Counted from the first letter of the stretch, positions 33,360-46,110 are shown. The stretch: 64,000 nucleotides of DNA from Triatoma infestans (GCA_011037195.1 JAAEAF010003552.1:53837-117836), one strand, 5' to 3'. Numbers and translations are program-made. The notes: generated by a model from the letters alone, not told the origin.

Positions 33360-34690
33360 ATGACGAGGAAGTAGTCCGCTGACGACGGTGGTGAGAAATA
33401 AGAGGATTAATTAAGAATTTAAATTCATTAATGAATGTGGTTAATAGAGAGGTGATATCATTGGAAGAAGGGGGAATAAGAATGCTGGATGGCTGAGGCG
33501 GGAGCGACCTCACGATCTCTGCATAGGACACATGTCGATTTGATCTTCGTTGTTGCTGTTGTTGACGTTGTGGAAGGTTGGGAAAATTATTGGAAGTTTC
33601 CAAAAGTTGGAAGTATTATAGGTTCGGTGCGTATACTATTCTTATTGGAGGTGGTCCTCTACGCTCTCGTTCACTGCCTCTTCTTAATCTCTCTAGCTCT
33701 TTATTATCACACAACCTCGCCAGTTGCCTGAATGCTCTCCCAGACACAGAGCACACTTTGGAGGAGTATCCCTTGGTTTATTGCATGTAGATGTAAAATG
33801 ATTTCCAGCACACTTAACGCATCAAGGTTACGTTCCATAAAGCTTTTGGAATGCTCGTGTTGCTGGCATTGCTTACACTTTTAATTTCCATAGTCTTATG
33901 TACGTAGTTCTCCTACTTTGATTTGAGTATAAAGAAGATTGGTTACTTTAAAAATAACAGGATTATTCTGCTGAGGCTCGAGGTCAACGAAGAATAATGG
34001 CAATGGAGCTTTGCTATCTGGGTGTAATACTTTGGAGACAACTCTCACTTTGAAATCTAGCAGCTCAATTTCTTCCTTAATAGCATCCGTGGGCGTAGTT
34101 TGATGTAAATATCGCAATACAACACGATAGACTTTATCTTCATTCAACTGAAAGGTGTGGAAGTCTGGACTTTATCGCTCAGATATCTAACTACTGCCCT
34201 CTATGCAGCTACGGTTGTAGTATTTATTTTTATGTTTGTTACCCTAGACTTGCATAAACATGACTGTGGGCCGATAAGACTTGATAACACTTTACAAAGT
34301 TCCATGTAATTGCAAATATTGTTTAAAAATGTGGGTGGAGGTTTGTATTTATCAACTGGATTTCTATTGGTTGCTGGGGTTATCTCATCAACCTTGAGAG
34401 GTGTAAAAGGATTTGGCGTGATGGAGTTACATCAGTTGATGTTGTGGCTGCATTGTTAGGCTATATTCCGCCAACTCCTTGAACAGCTGATCGATTAGAT
34501 TTATTCGAAGAACTTGAGCACTTCTCAGTCTCGCACTTGGCGCTGGCTTTTCCCTTTACTTTTGCCAGGAGAAGTATTAGGCCTTTTTAGTTTTTTTGAA
34601 GATGCGTACCACTCATTGTCATCGTCAATAATTGACTGTCAAGTTCTGTATCACTAAGGCCCATTGGCCTCAATTATTGTTAATTAAAAG
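33360..34690 (-). pseudogene. Jockey-like LINE ORF1 (gag-like, PRE_C2HC region)
   Basis: The fragment at 34147-33896, VYRVVLRYLHQTTPTDAIKE followed by LLDFKVRVV and PLPLFFVDLEP, is characteristic of the PRE_C2HC-associated domain of arthropod Jockey ORF1 proteins. Upstream pieces include DTELDSQL near the start. The downstream fragment (33603-33358) has SYAEIVRSLPPQPS and a glutamine run, the usual low-complexity C-terminal part. Zinc knuckles that should lie between them are degraded. The protein would bind LINE RNA. Confidence 0.8.
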
Positions 34691-34840
34691 AAAAATGAAA
34701 TTTAGGTAGGTATTATACAGTTAGGGATATTAAGTATTAATAAAAATTGGTTGGTATCAAGTAAAATGTACATACGCCTCTATTGTTCAATGTAACTGCT
34801 TAATTTATCTGCGCTTTGACCATCTCCGATAAAGAGAGAG

Positions 34841-34860
34841 ACACACACACACACACACAG
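34841..34860. repeat. (CA)n microsatellite
   Basis: About nine CA units follow GAGAGAGA. Confidence 0.85.
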
Positions 34861-34989
34861 TTTCAGCTCTTCCACTCAACATATAATTTAATGTTTAAAA
34901 TAAATTAAAATTTTCAAATAATATTCAGATTAGAGTGCACTCTAAAATAGCTAGAAGTGAACTCCACAAAAACACTTAAATAAGAAGGA

Positions 34990-35415
34990 TATTAAACACG
35001 GAGCAAAAACTTTGTTTAAATTCATTATTTTCGGGCCCAGCTGATTCTATGGCGAAATGAGGAACTAATATGGATGAGCTGAGCTTCAAATTAAAAATTC
35101 CTATAGGTCTGCCTGCAATAAATCTGGCGGTGGCTAATTTTGGGGAAGATTTGCAACTTCCTGAAAGTAAACGAGGGGAGCTGCTCACACGCCCTTATTA
35201 ACAAATTCCTTCGGATTGGCTTAGAAAAGGTTGTTACAGGTGCAAATTTTCGGCATATAACAGGGTATGATACATCTGAACAAATTCGAAGCCGATACCA
35301 GTATCTGCCCTTGTGTTCAAAGGATCCAGAGCATCTCGAGATATGCACAGATCTCGATGGAACATCAGTAAACAATCTTGATAGAGACCAACTCTCATTT
35401 ATATTGGTCTGACCA
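34990..35415 (+). pseudogene. LINE C-terminal remnant (RNase H end and zinc-like motif)
   Basis: Plus-strand frames give ADSMAK and GTNMDEL, resembling the end of a LINE RNase H (AD-LAK-GT), then ITGYDTSEQIRSRYQYLPLC and DPEHLEICTDL, which fits the C-x-x-C...H-x4-C tail of arthropod LINE polyproteins. An open frame of 90 codons starts at 35140. Assignment is by motif shape only. Confidence 0.5.
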
Positions 35416-37490
35416 TGGTGAGTGGTAGGCTTGGATAGAAACCAAAAAAATAAGTGCTTTATCATTTGTTGGGCTTACTTGTTATCAGTAACTTTATTCA
35501 GTGTGATCTAATGTTATGATGAGTGTATTTTTCAGTTGTTTTGGATGATATTTGTTGTTTATTTTATTTAACATAAATAACTTCAAAAAATATTTACATA
35601 ACAAAATAGAGAATTTCCAATTTCATTTGGTTTAGATCAGTTCTTGGGTTTTCAAACTTCCAGATATCATAAGAATTCCTGCATTATGAATGGTGCTAAG
35701 TGCAACAAGAATTTATAGTTTTATTAATGGAAAATTGCAATCATAGAGATTTATTTCAGGATTGCCAAAAAGATCTTTACTTACACGCATGACTCTGATA
35801 GAACTCTTTGAATTGGCATTGTTAGCGAATTAATATTTTTATTCTTCCTGATAATGAACTGATTAGAAAACATTGCATATAGCATTTTAAAGCCATAGTA
35901 GTTATTTTTTTAATTTTTATTTTGCCTACATTTATATTAGGAACATTTTCTTTTATAAAGTATGTGGACTAAGTACATTATCTTACTAAATTTTCCTCTG
36001 TTTGTAATATTTGAAGACTCTAAGAAGGCACCAAAGAAGTTCTACTTTTTTTTCTTTTTTTTTTAATTAATCAATTTATTTTTTTTTCTTCAAAAAAGCA
36101 TTATGTTTACTTCCTTTAGATTTACTTAATTCTCCGGATTTTTTCCCCTCTGAATCCGAAAATATTTTTTAAAAAATTGATATAAATTTTGTAATTTATA
36201 TATGCATATAATTCAAAAGAGTAACTCAAAAACAAAAATTGGCAAGAACATTCAAGCTTTATTTTTAATGACTTGGATAGTAAATTTGATTACCTTAAAA
36301 TTAATAGGAAAATCTTTAAATTGAGAATTCGGCGGTAATTTAGTCTGTTCACAGGAATCTGCTCAATGATCAATAAATCCACGATGAAGTTTTATTTTGA
36401 ATTACAAAAAAAGATAGCACTTTTTGGTACCATTTTAACGGATGTTAAATTGAATTTCTATTTTTTCCTTTTCTGTTAAAAACAGCTCCTGTGCTATAGT
36501 ATATTTACTCTAAAATATACAGATATTTATTTATTTTTTATTGAAGCATTTACTTCAATCAAAATTGATTTTAGAAATATCCGGCAGGGGAACTGGTGAC
36601 ATTCCACCTAAAGTACCATTACAAATTTTAAATTGTACAATATTTATCGAATTCGATACTCCTCAAAAGTATATGCAAATTTTGTTCATTAGGATTCTTA
36701 CTTTTTTAATAAATACGAATGGGGAAAACACCTTTATAAAAAAGCATTTTCATAATCTGCAAATATTTGACAAAATTAAAATAACGTGATACTTTACCAT
36801 AAAGAATTTCAAAACATACTTTTAATTGTAGGGTGTCTTCAAATCGAATGAACCCAATAGTACTTCCTTATAATATAATAAAGTGTAATGGAGGGAATTA
36901 AAAAAAAAATCTAAATCTTGTTATATTGAATAAAACTTCTCCTAAAGAGAAAATTCATATTTTCACTGCCAGTGGCAAATATAGGTATAGGAAATGTAGA
37001 CGCGTTTTTCTCCATGTATGATACCATATTTTTCTCCATATTGGTTTTTTTGTATTCGATGATACATTTTCTATGGCATTAGCTGAAATTGTCACTCAAT
37101 AAAATTGGGTACTTTTATAAATAAAAATGAAATTGAACGTTTGTTTGATGAACTTCTAGCGAAAAAAAGAAAAAACAAATATTCATGTGGACAGTTTTTC
37201 ACTTCAATCAGCCTTTGTTTAAATTTTCATTTTGAAATTATCCAGATAAATTTATTTTAAACGGCATTGTGCTAAATTGAGCATAATAATTAAGCAATTA
37301 AAAATAATTAACAATTTTCTAATTTTTACTTTCTAATCCCTATTTAACTAATCAAGTTGTTCTAATAATAGATCAAAATGGAATGATCTCATTGGAATAA
37401 TCAAACGTAAATATAATATTCTGAAATAAATGCTGATGGATTACATTACTATCAGTCATTATACAGAAGATTTAATTTAATATATAAGCG
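35416..37490. other. AT-rich intergenic DNA
   Basis: Mostly featureless. Bases 36560-36680 (GATTTTAGAAATATCCGG, GACATTCCACCTAAAGT) resemble 58495-58575 and belong to an old repeat related to family A or B. Confidence 0.45.
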
Positions 37491-37491
37491 G

Positions 37492-37758
37492 TTATATGCG
37501 TAGTGTTAGAGCTGTGCTAAGCCACATTTCCATTCCACTTTTCACATTTTGTCTATCATATTGGTTCACTAAACGTCCGCCAGATGGTGTAATTAATTGC
37601 AAAAAGAGGTGTGCATCTATTATAGCTTCCTTTAAAAGTGATTCAGTGTCATTATAATGACTGTTTGAATTGCAGTTGTTTTGGATGTTTTTTTTGTGTA
37701 TTTTACGTTCAGGTAAAATTGTTTGTGCACAACTAAAATAGTTGCTTAAGTCACTCAC
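37492..37758 (-). CDS. Unassigned open frame, possible terminal exon
   Basis: An 88-codon minus-strand frame has more ordinary amino-acid composition than its neighbours, ending SLLKEAIIDAHLFLQLITPS...WLSTALTLRI before a TAA/TGA context. Its upstream side on the minus strand has CCTTTTTTAG, a possible splice acceptor. No domain is recognised. It may be the last exon of a minus-strand gene, transposon debris or chance. Confidence 0.2.
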   Translation of the reverse strand: MSDLSNYFSCAQTILPERKIHKKNIQNNCNSNSHYNDTESLLKEAIIDAHLFLQLITPSGGRLVNQYDRQNVKSGMEMWLSTALTLRI

Positions 37759-37759
37759 A

Positions 37760-39029
37760 ACTAAAAAGGTAAGATGAAATGTTAGTGTATTTTTTTACTT
37801 ATTTATTTATTTTTTTTTTTATCCTTTTAGATAGGAATTGCGTTTAACCATTATTAACATAGACAAAAAGTGACATCTGCATTTAATTCGGAGAATCTTT
37901 GCCTTATCTGTATTATCATTTCAACGCCTTATATATAATGGAATAACTAAGGATTGTTCATTTGTTTAGATAATTATAATCACATAATAAAAAAAAAAAA
38001 ACTTTGGAAACAATAATTTTGCAGTTTACAGCCCAAGTAATTTAGGATAACATTAATAGTAACCCGTAGCTTGCCGATTCCAGCTATTTTAATATTTGTT
38101 TGATTTAATGTAACCACTTTTAAACCACTTTTGTTATATACACCACTTAAAACACTTGAAACTTTAATATTGATAAGCAACTGTTTATCAACAATGATTT
38201 AAATTAATATATTTAAGTAGTGTAACTTTAATTTAATTACCTTTCTTAAAATATTTTTCAATTGCTTAAGTAGATGCTGCGCGGCATGATAGAAACGTGT
38301 AACATTATTGCAATTATAATTTTCAAAGGAAAAATATTAAGTAAATTTCGAAACTTTTATAAAAATGTAGAAACAAAAAAATTGTCAGGAAATATACTAA
38401 AAAGAATATAAGTATTTATATAGATTGATTTTAGTACATTTGAAACAAACAAAATTGATTGTAAATGGTAGGTAGTATTTTAATATTTATTAAATTTTGT
38501 GGTATCATCCTCCTTATTATAAAGTCAATTATATCTTAAGGGGAGAATTTGATATCATTGTTATAAAGAGTATTAAATTTTCTATTTCTCATTTCTTATT
38601 GAATATTTTTTTTTTTTTAATTTCTGTTTATCTTTCAAATTTTGGAAAATTGCTTGACGCTGCTAAATCATAATGAAATTAGAAATCTGAAATTTTTCTA
38701 ATATTTTTGCTCTCAGTACCAAATTTATCTCTAGGAAAAGCTTAATTTAATCAGATTTAAAGCCAAATATTACAATAATTTTTTTTTCATTAGAGGGTTG
38801 TTTTTGTTAATCTATCTTACTTAGATGTTTGAAAGCTGGGTCTATTTGAGGCAATGGCACAGAGAATGATAGGAAACTAGCAGGTTAAAAAAAAAAAAAA
38901 TATTATCCTTTTTACATGATTTTAAAGAAAAAATATAATTGAAATAATAGTCGCGTTTCGTCGTTTATGACGTGTTACATAAACATGTTTTATGGATAAA
39001 AAAAATGTTCTTTAGGGGCAGCCATAACT
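37760..39029. other. AT-rich intergenic DNA
   Basis: Homopolymer A and T runs. No coding frame, tRNA-like head or repeat family was recognised. Confidence 0.45.
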
Positions 39030-39755
39030 CACGCGACGGTCCTGGGAGAAGTGATTACATTGTAGTCTAGAAGACGGCGGTAGTAATACTGAACAACTCA
39101 AATAATATCTGAATTTTAACGTCATAGATTTCACAGAACTCTCTAATTAATTTTTCCAAATAAATTTTCATATAAAACTGATACGTTTATATCAATGCTG
39201 TTAGCATTCCAAGTTGAAAGAATTCCAAACAACCTAAAAACCTACTCTATAAATATGGACTTCTGGTTAATCAATCTTCGTCAAATTTGGAATTCTTGCA
39301 ATGGTGTTAATTGTTTGAATATTATATATATGTGTCTGAGGCGTACATTGCATTGAGATGATAGTTTAAAGGAAAACCTAACGATGTTATTACTTCGGAA
39401 CCACCGAAAATTCTAATTTTTCTGAAAAAATTCTTCAAATAAATATGATACACATTAATAAATGTATATACGAAGTTTAACGAAAATCTTTGAAGTCATT
39501 TACGTGTAAATTGCGGAAAACTAAAAAAAAGGAAACAATATTCTGTTAAGAATATCAAGTTTGTGCTTCCTCGCGATTTTTCCTTTTTGTGATATTTGGT
39601 TCATGTACACTCTATTCGCTAAAAATATATTTTTTTTCTTACTCAGGAGACCAAACAAGTATTTAAATATAAACATGTATTTCCAGTGAAAACACAATAT
39701 CGTAAATTTGAACACGACCACAATTCTTCCAATAAAGGGAAATTTAAAAACCATA
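39030..39755 (-). repeat. Family B fragment joined to diverged family A copy A11
   Basis: GAAGTGATTACATTGTAGTC (39050) leads into ATTTTAACGTC and then into reversed family A (CTTCTGGTTAATCAATCTTCG, TAGTTTAAAGGAAAACC, TATTTCCAGTGAAAACACAA). The continuous join suggests that family B is the far end of an older family A subtype. Confidence 0.6.
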
Positions 39756-39873
39756 GAACGTGATGGTTTTTAAAGTTTTTGATTGAGTGAACAAGTTATC
39801 ATAAAATTTGTCACCTGCTAGTTTGAAACAATAACCCAAATTTCAAGTTTGTACTTTATTAAAAAAAAAAAAA

Positions 39874-40893
39874 TCTGGTGTGAAACACTCACACAACTTT
39901 CTCTTACTTCCTGTTCTCAAAATTACAATTGACAAATTTTATAGTTTGTGTACCAAATTTAACGAAATTCGTCGAAAACTGAAAAAACTATTCAGTAAAA
40001 GCGCACTTCCGGTTTACTAAATTTCTTAAAACTCGGAATTTTGGCCATCTATTTATTTCTAATTAATTTTTTTGGATGATAGAATTGTATAATCAACTAT
40101 GATAGCACTTTAGAGAAAAACATAACCCCCACCCCTCCCCTAAAAGTTAAGTTAACATAACACGCCGCCCTTAAATGAATATTCCCAGAGAAATGTTTTA
40201 AATAAAAGTTGTAGATTCTTTGCATGTTTAGTTTATATACGAAGTTTCAAGAAAATCGTCGGAGCCATTTTTGGGGTTAATTGCGAAAAAGAGAATAAAT
40301 CATTTAGTAAAGTGGTAAAGTAAACGCACTTCCGGTTATCCGATTTTTTTCAAACTCGGAATTTCAACAACATATTTAATTCTAATTAACATTATTTAGA
40401 TGACAGAATTGTCTAATAAACTGAAATAGCACTTTAGATGAAAACCTAACCCCACCCCTCCACCAAAAGTGCCCTTAAATGCATTTTCCCGGAGAAATGT
40501 TTCAAATAAAAGTTGTAGCTTTTTATATGTGGTTGATGTTCTAAGTTTAAAGAAAATCGTCGGAGCCATTTTTGAGAAAATCGCAAAAAAGTAAAATAAT
40601 CCAACTAGTAAAGTGGTACTTCCGGTTGAGGAATTTTGACAGATAACGTACTGTCAGATCCCATGGTGATACTAAACGGAATATCAAGTTTCAAATTTCT
40701 ACGGTTTTTCGTTTTTGAGCTATGCTGTTCACATACATACATACATACACACAACACACACACACACACACAGCATTTGTAAAAAATCACTTTTTTGGAC
40801 TCAGGGAACCTCAAAACGGATATTTCCGGTGAAAAGTCGATATCGAAAATTTGACACGATTACAATACTTCCTCTTACTAGGAGTAAAAAGAG
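39874..40893 (-). repeat. Full-length family A copy A12
   Basis: It starts TCTGGTGTGAAACACTCAC, followed by ACTTTCTCTTACTTCC. Three modules are present, then a CA microsatellite at 40747-40771. TTTCCGGTGAAAAGTCG follows, and the terminal hairpin is CTCTTACTAGGAGTAAAAAG. It is the clearest copy for reading the element from its TC end. Confidence 0.88.
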
Positions 40894-43190
40894 CTAGGCA
40901 AAATGTGTTATAGGATCAGTGAGTGTGGTGTAGAAGGCTTTAAACTGATATTTTAAAATAAATTTCTGATATTTCTGCTTCTTGCTTCCATCATATGAAT
41001 ATATGCCTTATACAGATATAAATAAACCATATTATCTTCCACAAATTTTTTGTTACCTAGATCCTTTATTATTATATTTAAAATATTTATTGTTTAATAG
41101 CATTTGTAGTATTTGTTTTTATGTAGCTAGTGCATTAATTTTTTGATTAGATGAAAAAGAAAATGGATGAACTATTAATTTACAAGATTATCGGTTATAT
41201 GTATATACGTATATATTTGTTCGTTCAGCACAGATAACCTGTTCAAGTTATCGCATCTTTATGATTGCTTAATCTTCACTGAGTTTATTATCACGTTAAA
41301 AAAATTATACGTTATGCCATGAAATGTTGAAATTAAAGTCACACCATTTTATCACATTTCCTTTATTTTGTATTTGAAATATTACATTCTATGTAAATAA
41401 TTGCAATTTGTATCCTTGCAATAATAATGCCTATTTAGTGTAGATATAAGCAAGTTATTATCACATTTAGACTACATAAATTATATTTAAAAACTAATGA
41501 GCATATAGAATTCAAATAAATACATTCTTTATTGTCAATTACCACAAGATTGAAAAAATTATTCCGCCTTCTGGAATATCTAATCTTATTACTTCTTTAA
41601 TTCAGATTATTAATTATTGAAATAAATCAGATGTGAAACAAACACGTCTTTCTTCTCTGATTAATCTGTTAATCTCTCACTAATCTGTTAATACCATTAT
41701 AATATGCAAAATGACAAGTTTTCTTTAAATTCAGATTTTACTCATTTGTCCTACACAAACAGAGATTTGGTAGTGGGAGGGGGAACAAGTACCTACACAG
41801 CCAGGTGGTAGAAATAGTACAATGTAGTCCAGAAAAGAGTGCCAATGATATTAGACCATCACGAACCTAATCTTTGAAATTTAACCCACATATTCCACCG
41901 AATTCGTAAAATATTTTTTTGGGGAAAAATATTGTTTATGGAGTGCCCATGCACAAAAACCGTTAATTTGTTTATTTATATACGGCAACTAATTCATAAC
42001 CATTTTATTTACTGTTTTACTATTTACTTTTTAGTTTTTATTTACTTCTAATTTACACTGAACTATATACAAAAATTGTTATGATGTCTGAAATTACTGT
42101 CTTCCCAGAATTTTGGCCAATGAAATTATTAAAAGAAAACTATTCATTTTTGTAATAAATACGGTTCTCCCCATTTAATCATTAAAACCAATTATGAGGG
42201 TTCAGCGGATAATTTAATTGGGTGCTTGCTATACGTTCAGAATTTAAACAAAGCTTGATCAGTAATCTAAATGTAGATTTCATAAGTTGTATAAAGAATT
42301 AAATTTATATCTGTCTCATGCCATTATGCTACTATAATAATTCTATGTAACTGATTAGAACAATTATGAAATTGAAAGGCCAGTTATTTAAGCTGAATTT
42401 TCATCTAAGTAGGGATGAAAGTCAACATATATGCGCATTATGTACGTAATACTGGCGATTAGAAAATTTAGTCCATTTTGTCGGTCTGTGTCCTTTATTA
42501 CTGGAATATAGAATCAGATGGCTGCATAAATGGTTTCTCTCGCCGGAAGTAACTAAATATTTAAATGACCTACAAGGATGGGAGAATCTTTTATAAACAA
42601 TATGTCCACATTGAAATAGAACTTTTTCTTTAAGTAATGAATTAAATTATTTTTTTTTTGTTTCCATTGTTTGTTATTGGTCAATTAGGTTCTCTATGAT
42701 TATCTCCAAATTAAATATAAATTTGTATTGTAGAAATTTTTGAATATACAATAACTATAGAAGATAGTTTGTTTTATTATTTGCAGGTTAGCTTTTAGTT
42801 ATTTCAGTTTAAAGTTATTATTGGTAATTATTATAATTGCTTATTCATTTATATATTTTATGGAGCTCTTTTGTTTACTATAAAAGTCAATTTGGCAGAT
42901 GGACCTTGAACCCATGTCTAAGTGTTATTTGGTTTCCTCTTGTATGTACATTGTCATTTAATAATACGCTCTTATTATTATTATTTCAAAATAAAACAAA
43001 CAGAACAGAAATTCGTGAGTTTTTATTAAAATTAATTAAATCAAATGATTTGAAAGGAAATTCTGCCATATTCCTGAACAGCATGACAGCGCAAAATTAA
43101 AATTTATTGATTATTATTGCCATCTGAGGAGTAGAGTCTCATCAAGTCTCTTAAGCATCGAGTAAATAAGTAACTGAATTTCATATTACG
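40894..43190. other. AT-rich intergenic DNA with a family B fragment
   Basis: A family B piece lies at about 41780-41945 (GTACAATGTAGTCCAGAA, GAAATTTAACCC). An 87-codon open frame ends at 43100, but it is not recognised. Otherwise empty. Confidence 0.4.
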
Positions 43191-43194
43191 AATC

Positions 43195-44065
43195 AGTAAC
43201 CTCTTCTTCGACAAAATCAAATCTAGAGTGTACAAAACGTCTTTCGGTTATCTCAAACGTTTCCTACATATTCTCAAACGTGTCCATAATATCCTACATA
43301 TCATGTTCTTGTCGTGGTTCTTGTCGGGAGAAGTGCTGGCCAATTCATTGTGGTAATTCCTGCTTGCTCAGTAATATTGTGTGACCCCTCGAGCTGCATG
43401 AGCTGTGCATTATCGTATTACACAAAGTTGTCTCCAATAAATGGAGCAGAAGGGATCTCAGCTTCCAGAATAACTTCTTTATTGTACCTGTGTGTGGTCA
43501 AAGTACTCTGTTTTGTATGACATCAATTCGGTATGGGCATGCACGTTGTTTCCACACTACACACTAACTAATTGCCTTTGGAAAGGCGGTGACTTACGCA
43601 TGGCACATGGAATAAAGCGCATTCACGCCTTCTCCGATTCATGTTATTGATATAAAAAGAACCGGGACTCGTTTATGTACTCTCCAGGAGATGCTCGTTT
43701 ACAAAATGTCTTGTTTCTGCTCTAGGCCTCTCCATTGTCTAGAGACTAGATAACACTACCGCAACCCTCATCTGACAGTCTTAGAGCTCACTATAATTAG
43801 GATCGTAGGCAGTTGATCGCGAACATCGGGTGCCGTTAAAGGACGGTTCCATAACGGTCGTCTGTAGTCGTCATAAGTTGCGGTCGACCTTAACTTCTCT
43901 ATGAACGAAAATTCCAATGACCCTTAATCGCTATAGGCCGTTGTGGATTATAGAACGTTGCACATCGAAGGCTTGAGCTGTGTGGCGGACACTTTGGCCT
44001 CATTGGCCAAAGCAACGGCTCGGGGGAATTCTTCTCTACTTAGAACCAGTCTTTTAGAGCAAAAA
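43195..44065 (-). pseudogene. Tc1-like transposase remnant
   Basis: A GC-richer block. Minus-strand frames give APDVRDQLPTIL, then ESRFFLYQ (Tc1 DESRF motif, first Asp altered). Further pieces resemble the GSVMVWG, the DNA-PH and the W-A-SPDLNPIE blocks (MNWPALLPT). Frames shift repeatedly and stops are many. The order matches a Tc1/mariner-superfamily DDE transposase. Terminal inverted repeats were not identified. Confidence 0.6.
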
Positions 44066-45020
44066 AATTAATTTAAAATTAAAATTTTTACTCTTAAAGT
44101 TAAAAGCTTTTTGAACGGTTAAAGATGAATTCCTTTATGCTTTCTTTATATCTCAGTAGTATTTTAGTAATGAACGAAAACAACCAATCAATAATGCTTA
44201 TGTTTAGTTTGGAATCTATTGGGTTTATACACGAAATAATAAATAAAAAATTATTTTTTTTTTGTTTCTTTTTTAGGAAAAATGAAAAAAATAGAATCAC
44301 CGGTTTTTTGCCATGCGTTTATTTTATATAAATTCTGAACTACTGGCAAAGACATTGATAAGGATATTTATAAAAGAAGCGGAAGGCTTAAAACAGTGAT
44401 GGAAAACGTAGAGAAATATTTAAAAGTAATTTTTCATTTTGGTGTTGGACTAAAAGTGTAACTAGAACTAAGTCAAGAAAACAGACTTGCTAATAGCACT
44501 AATATTGATGTGTTTACAGTTTACAAATTAAAAACTGCGGCTGTGGGTCACTGAAAAAACTGCCATTATGAAGTATTACAAAAAAAAATGTTATAATGTA
44601 TTTTGATTACCTGGATTTATATTTAATAAATATTTAATTTAAATGAGTTCATCTATTGGCTTTTTCACAAAACCGGACATTTTGCTGAATTACCAGACCA
44701 TCTTAAAAGTTTTACTTCATAAAATCATAAGAAGAAGTGAATATGCACTTATATTATAATTAACAAATTTGCTTCCTGATGAAAAGTAAAGTTAAAGAAT
44801 AATTGGGAAAATATCAGTCACTTGAGGAAGTCGAATATTTAGTTGGTTTTTCCACAGTAGATCCTATCAAGATTATTAACCAGATTATTGAAAAAAACAG
44901 TTAAATTTCAAAGACTACTATGCTTTAGTTTTAATTGATTATTATCGAGTCTATACAAAAAATTAATTGTGCACAGATTATTAAGTTCTCAAAAATTGCT
45001 TCCTTTATTTCTGTTGGTTT
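44066..45020. other. AT-rich DNA, unassigned
   Basis: No convincing frame. Short open stretches at 44340-44460 are not recognised. Confidence 0.4.
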
Positions 45021-45054
45021 TAACCGGTTTCGGATTCTTATCCATCGTCAGAGT
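45021..45054 (-). ncRNA. Hammerhead-like motif
   Basis: On the minus strand CTGACGA is followed by T, a GGAT/ATCC stem with loop AAGA, GAAA, and ACCGGT, a perfect palindrome suited to an intermolecular stem III, then TA. Stem I pairing is poor. It is related to the motif at 25545. Confidence 0.4.
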
Positions 45055-45221
45055 ATATGATATCAATTATCATGTAAGAAGTTAAGTTCAACTTAGTTTC
45101 TATCACGCACCATACTGATTGATTGTTAGTGCCCTGGGAGTTTTAGATATATATAGTATGTGTGCACCGAAAAAACTTATAATTAGAAATTATATTATAA
45201 TTAATTGGTGTATTGTTATAC

Positions 45222-45475
45222 GTCCTTACGCGTTAGTCTAGTGGCTAGCGCACTCGCCTTTCGTGCGAGAATTCAGGGTTCGATTCCCGTGAGGGCAGAG
45301 TCGGTGTTCACCCACCATCGTGATAAAAAGTGGGAAGCTACAGTTAGTAAGCCCCTAGGTAGCGAAGGCCTGAACTAAACGGCGTGGGAACTGCTGCATG
45401 CTTACCACCCACGTCCCCCCTATTGAAATCGCCGTCTGGCAAGCTTTAATGGGCTGTTGCGCCATAAGATTAGGG
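45222..45475 (+). mobile_element. tRNA-Glu-derived SINE
   Basis: The head has A box TAGTGGCTAGCGC, anticodon stem-loop CTCGC-CTTTCGT-GCGAG (anticodon UUC) and B box GGTTCGATTCCCG. The body follows with AAATCGCCGTCTGGCAAGC and GGGCTGTTGCGCCATAAG. Confidence 0.9.
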
Positions 45476-45920
45476 GGGTTTATATACCAATAATAAACTA
45501 ACAGAAATGAACTCTTTTAATAATGGTTTGAAAAGTGTAAGATGTACGTACATTGTTGCCGTGTTTTGTCATGTTTTTTTAAATAAAGGGCTGGGGGCGT
45601 GGTACGAAATTTGAAATAATACAGTTTGAAGAATAGGGAGTATATAAAGATTTAAATAAGTAAATAATGAATAAATACTGTAATGCAAGCAAGATATTAA
45701 TATAAGAAAATATGTGAATTGAATATGTTAGAAGATTGGTAGAAAATGGTAAATTTGAGATATAGTACTGAATTAAATATTCAAAGCAAATTGAAAATGT
45801 ATTTTATGAATTAACATAATTTTTATAGTTAAACAAGCGAGCGGTTGAGGAAACAAAGCAATAGTATATACCTATTTAAAATAATAGAGTGATTAAATGA
45901 ATGTTAAAATAATAATCTAT

Positions 45921-46110
45921 TCTATATATGTATAAAAGTAAGCAATTTTTTTGTTCCGTTAACGGTCACGATTTTGGTCACGTTTTTCTGTTAATAGTGC
46001 AAATTCGACTGGACTAATTTTCAAGCGGCTTGCACCATTTGACACAGAAGTTTGAGAATATTAAAAGGGGAGGTGCGGTTTTTGACTTCATATAAATATA
46101 GATGTGGTGT
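45921..46110 (+). mobile_element. Possible Helitron 5' end
   Basis: TCTATATATGTATAAAAGTA followed by a T-rich stretch and TGTTCCGTTAACGGTCACG resembles the 5' ends of canonical animal Helitrons. The next 100 bases (TTTTCAAGCGGCTTGCACC, TTGACACAGAAGTTTGAG) fit the usual style. No matching 3' hairpin plus CTRR end was confirmed. Confidence 0.35.

Larger units (their letters stand above)
30610..34690 (-). mobile_element. Jockey-like LINE, nearly complete but broken
   Basis: About 4.1 kb read right to left in the normal order of a Jockey-clade element: ORF1 (about 34690-33360), then ORF2 with endonuclease (33260-32550), reverse transcriptase (about 32000-31000) and a C-terminal tail to about 30610. 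Both ORFs are interrupted by stops and frameshifts. The region is less AT-rich than its flanks. Target-site duplications were not found. Confidence 0.85.

Noticed and set aside
42786..43100. Possible coding exon after TTATTTGCAG with a hydrophobic stretch.
   Set aside because: The frame nearest the acceptor stops early, and the longer frame is not linked to it. Hydrophobicity follows from T-rich codons.
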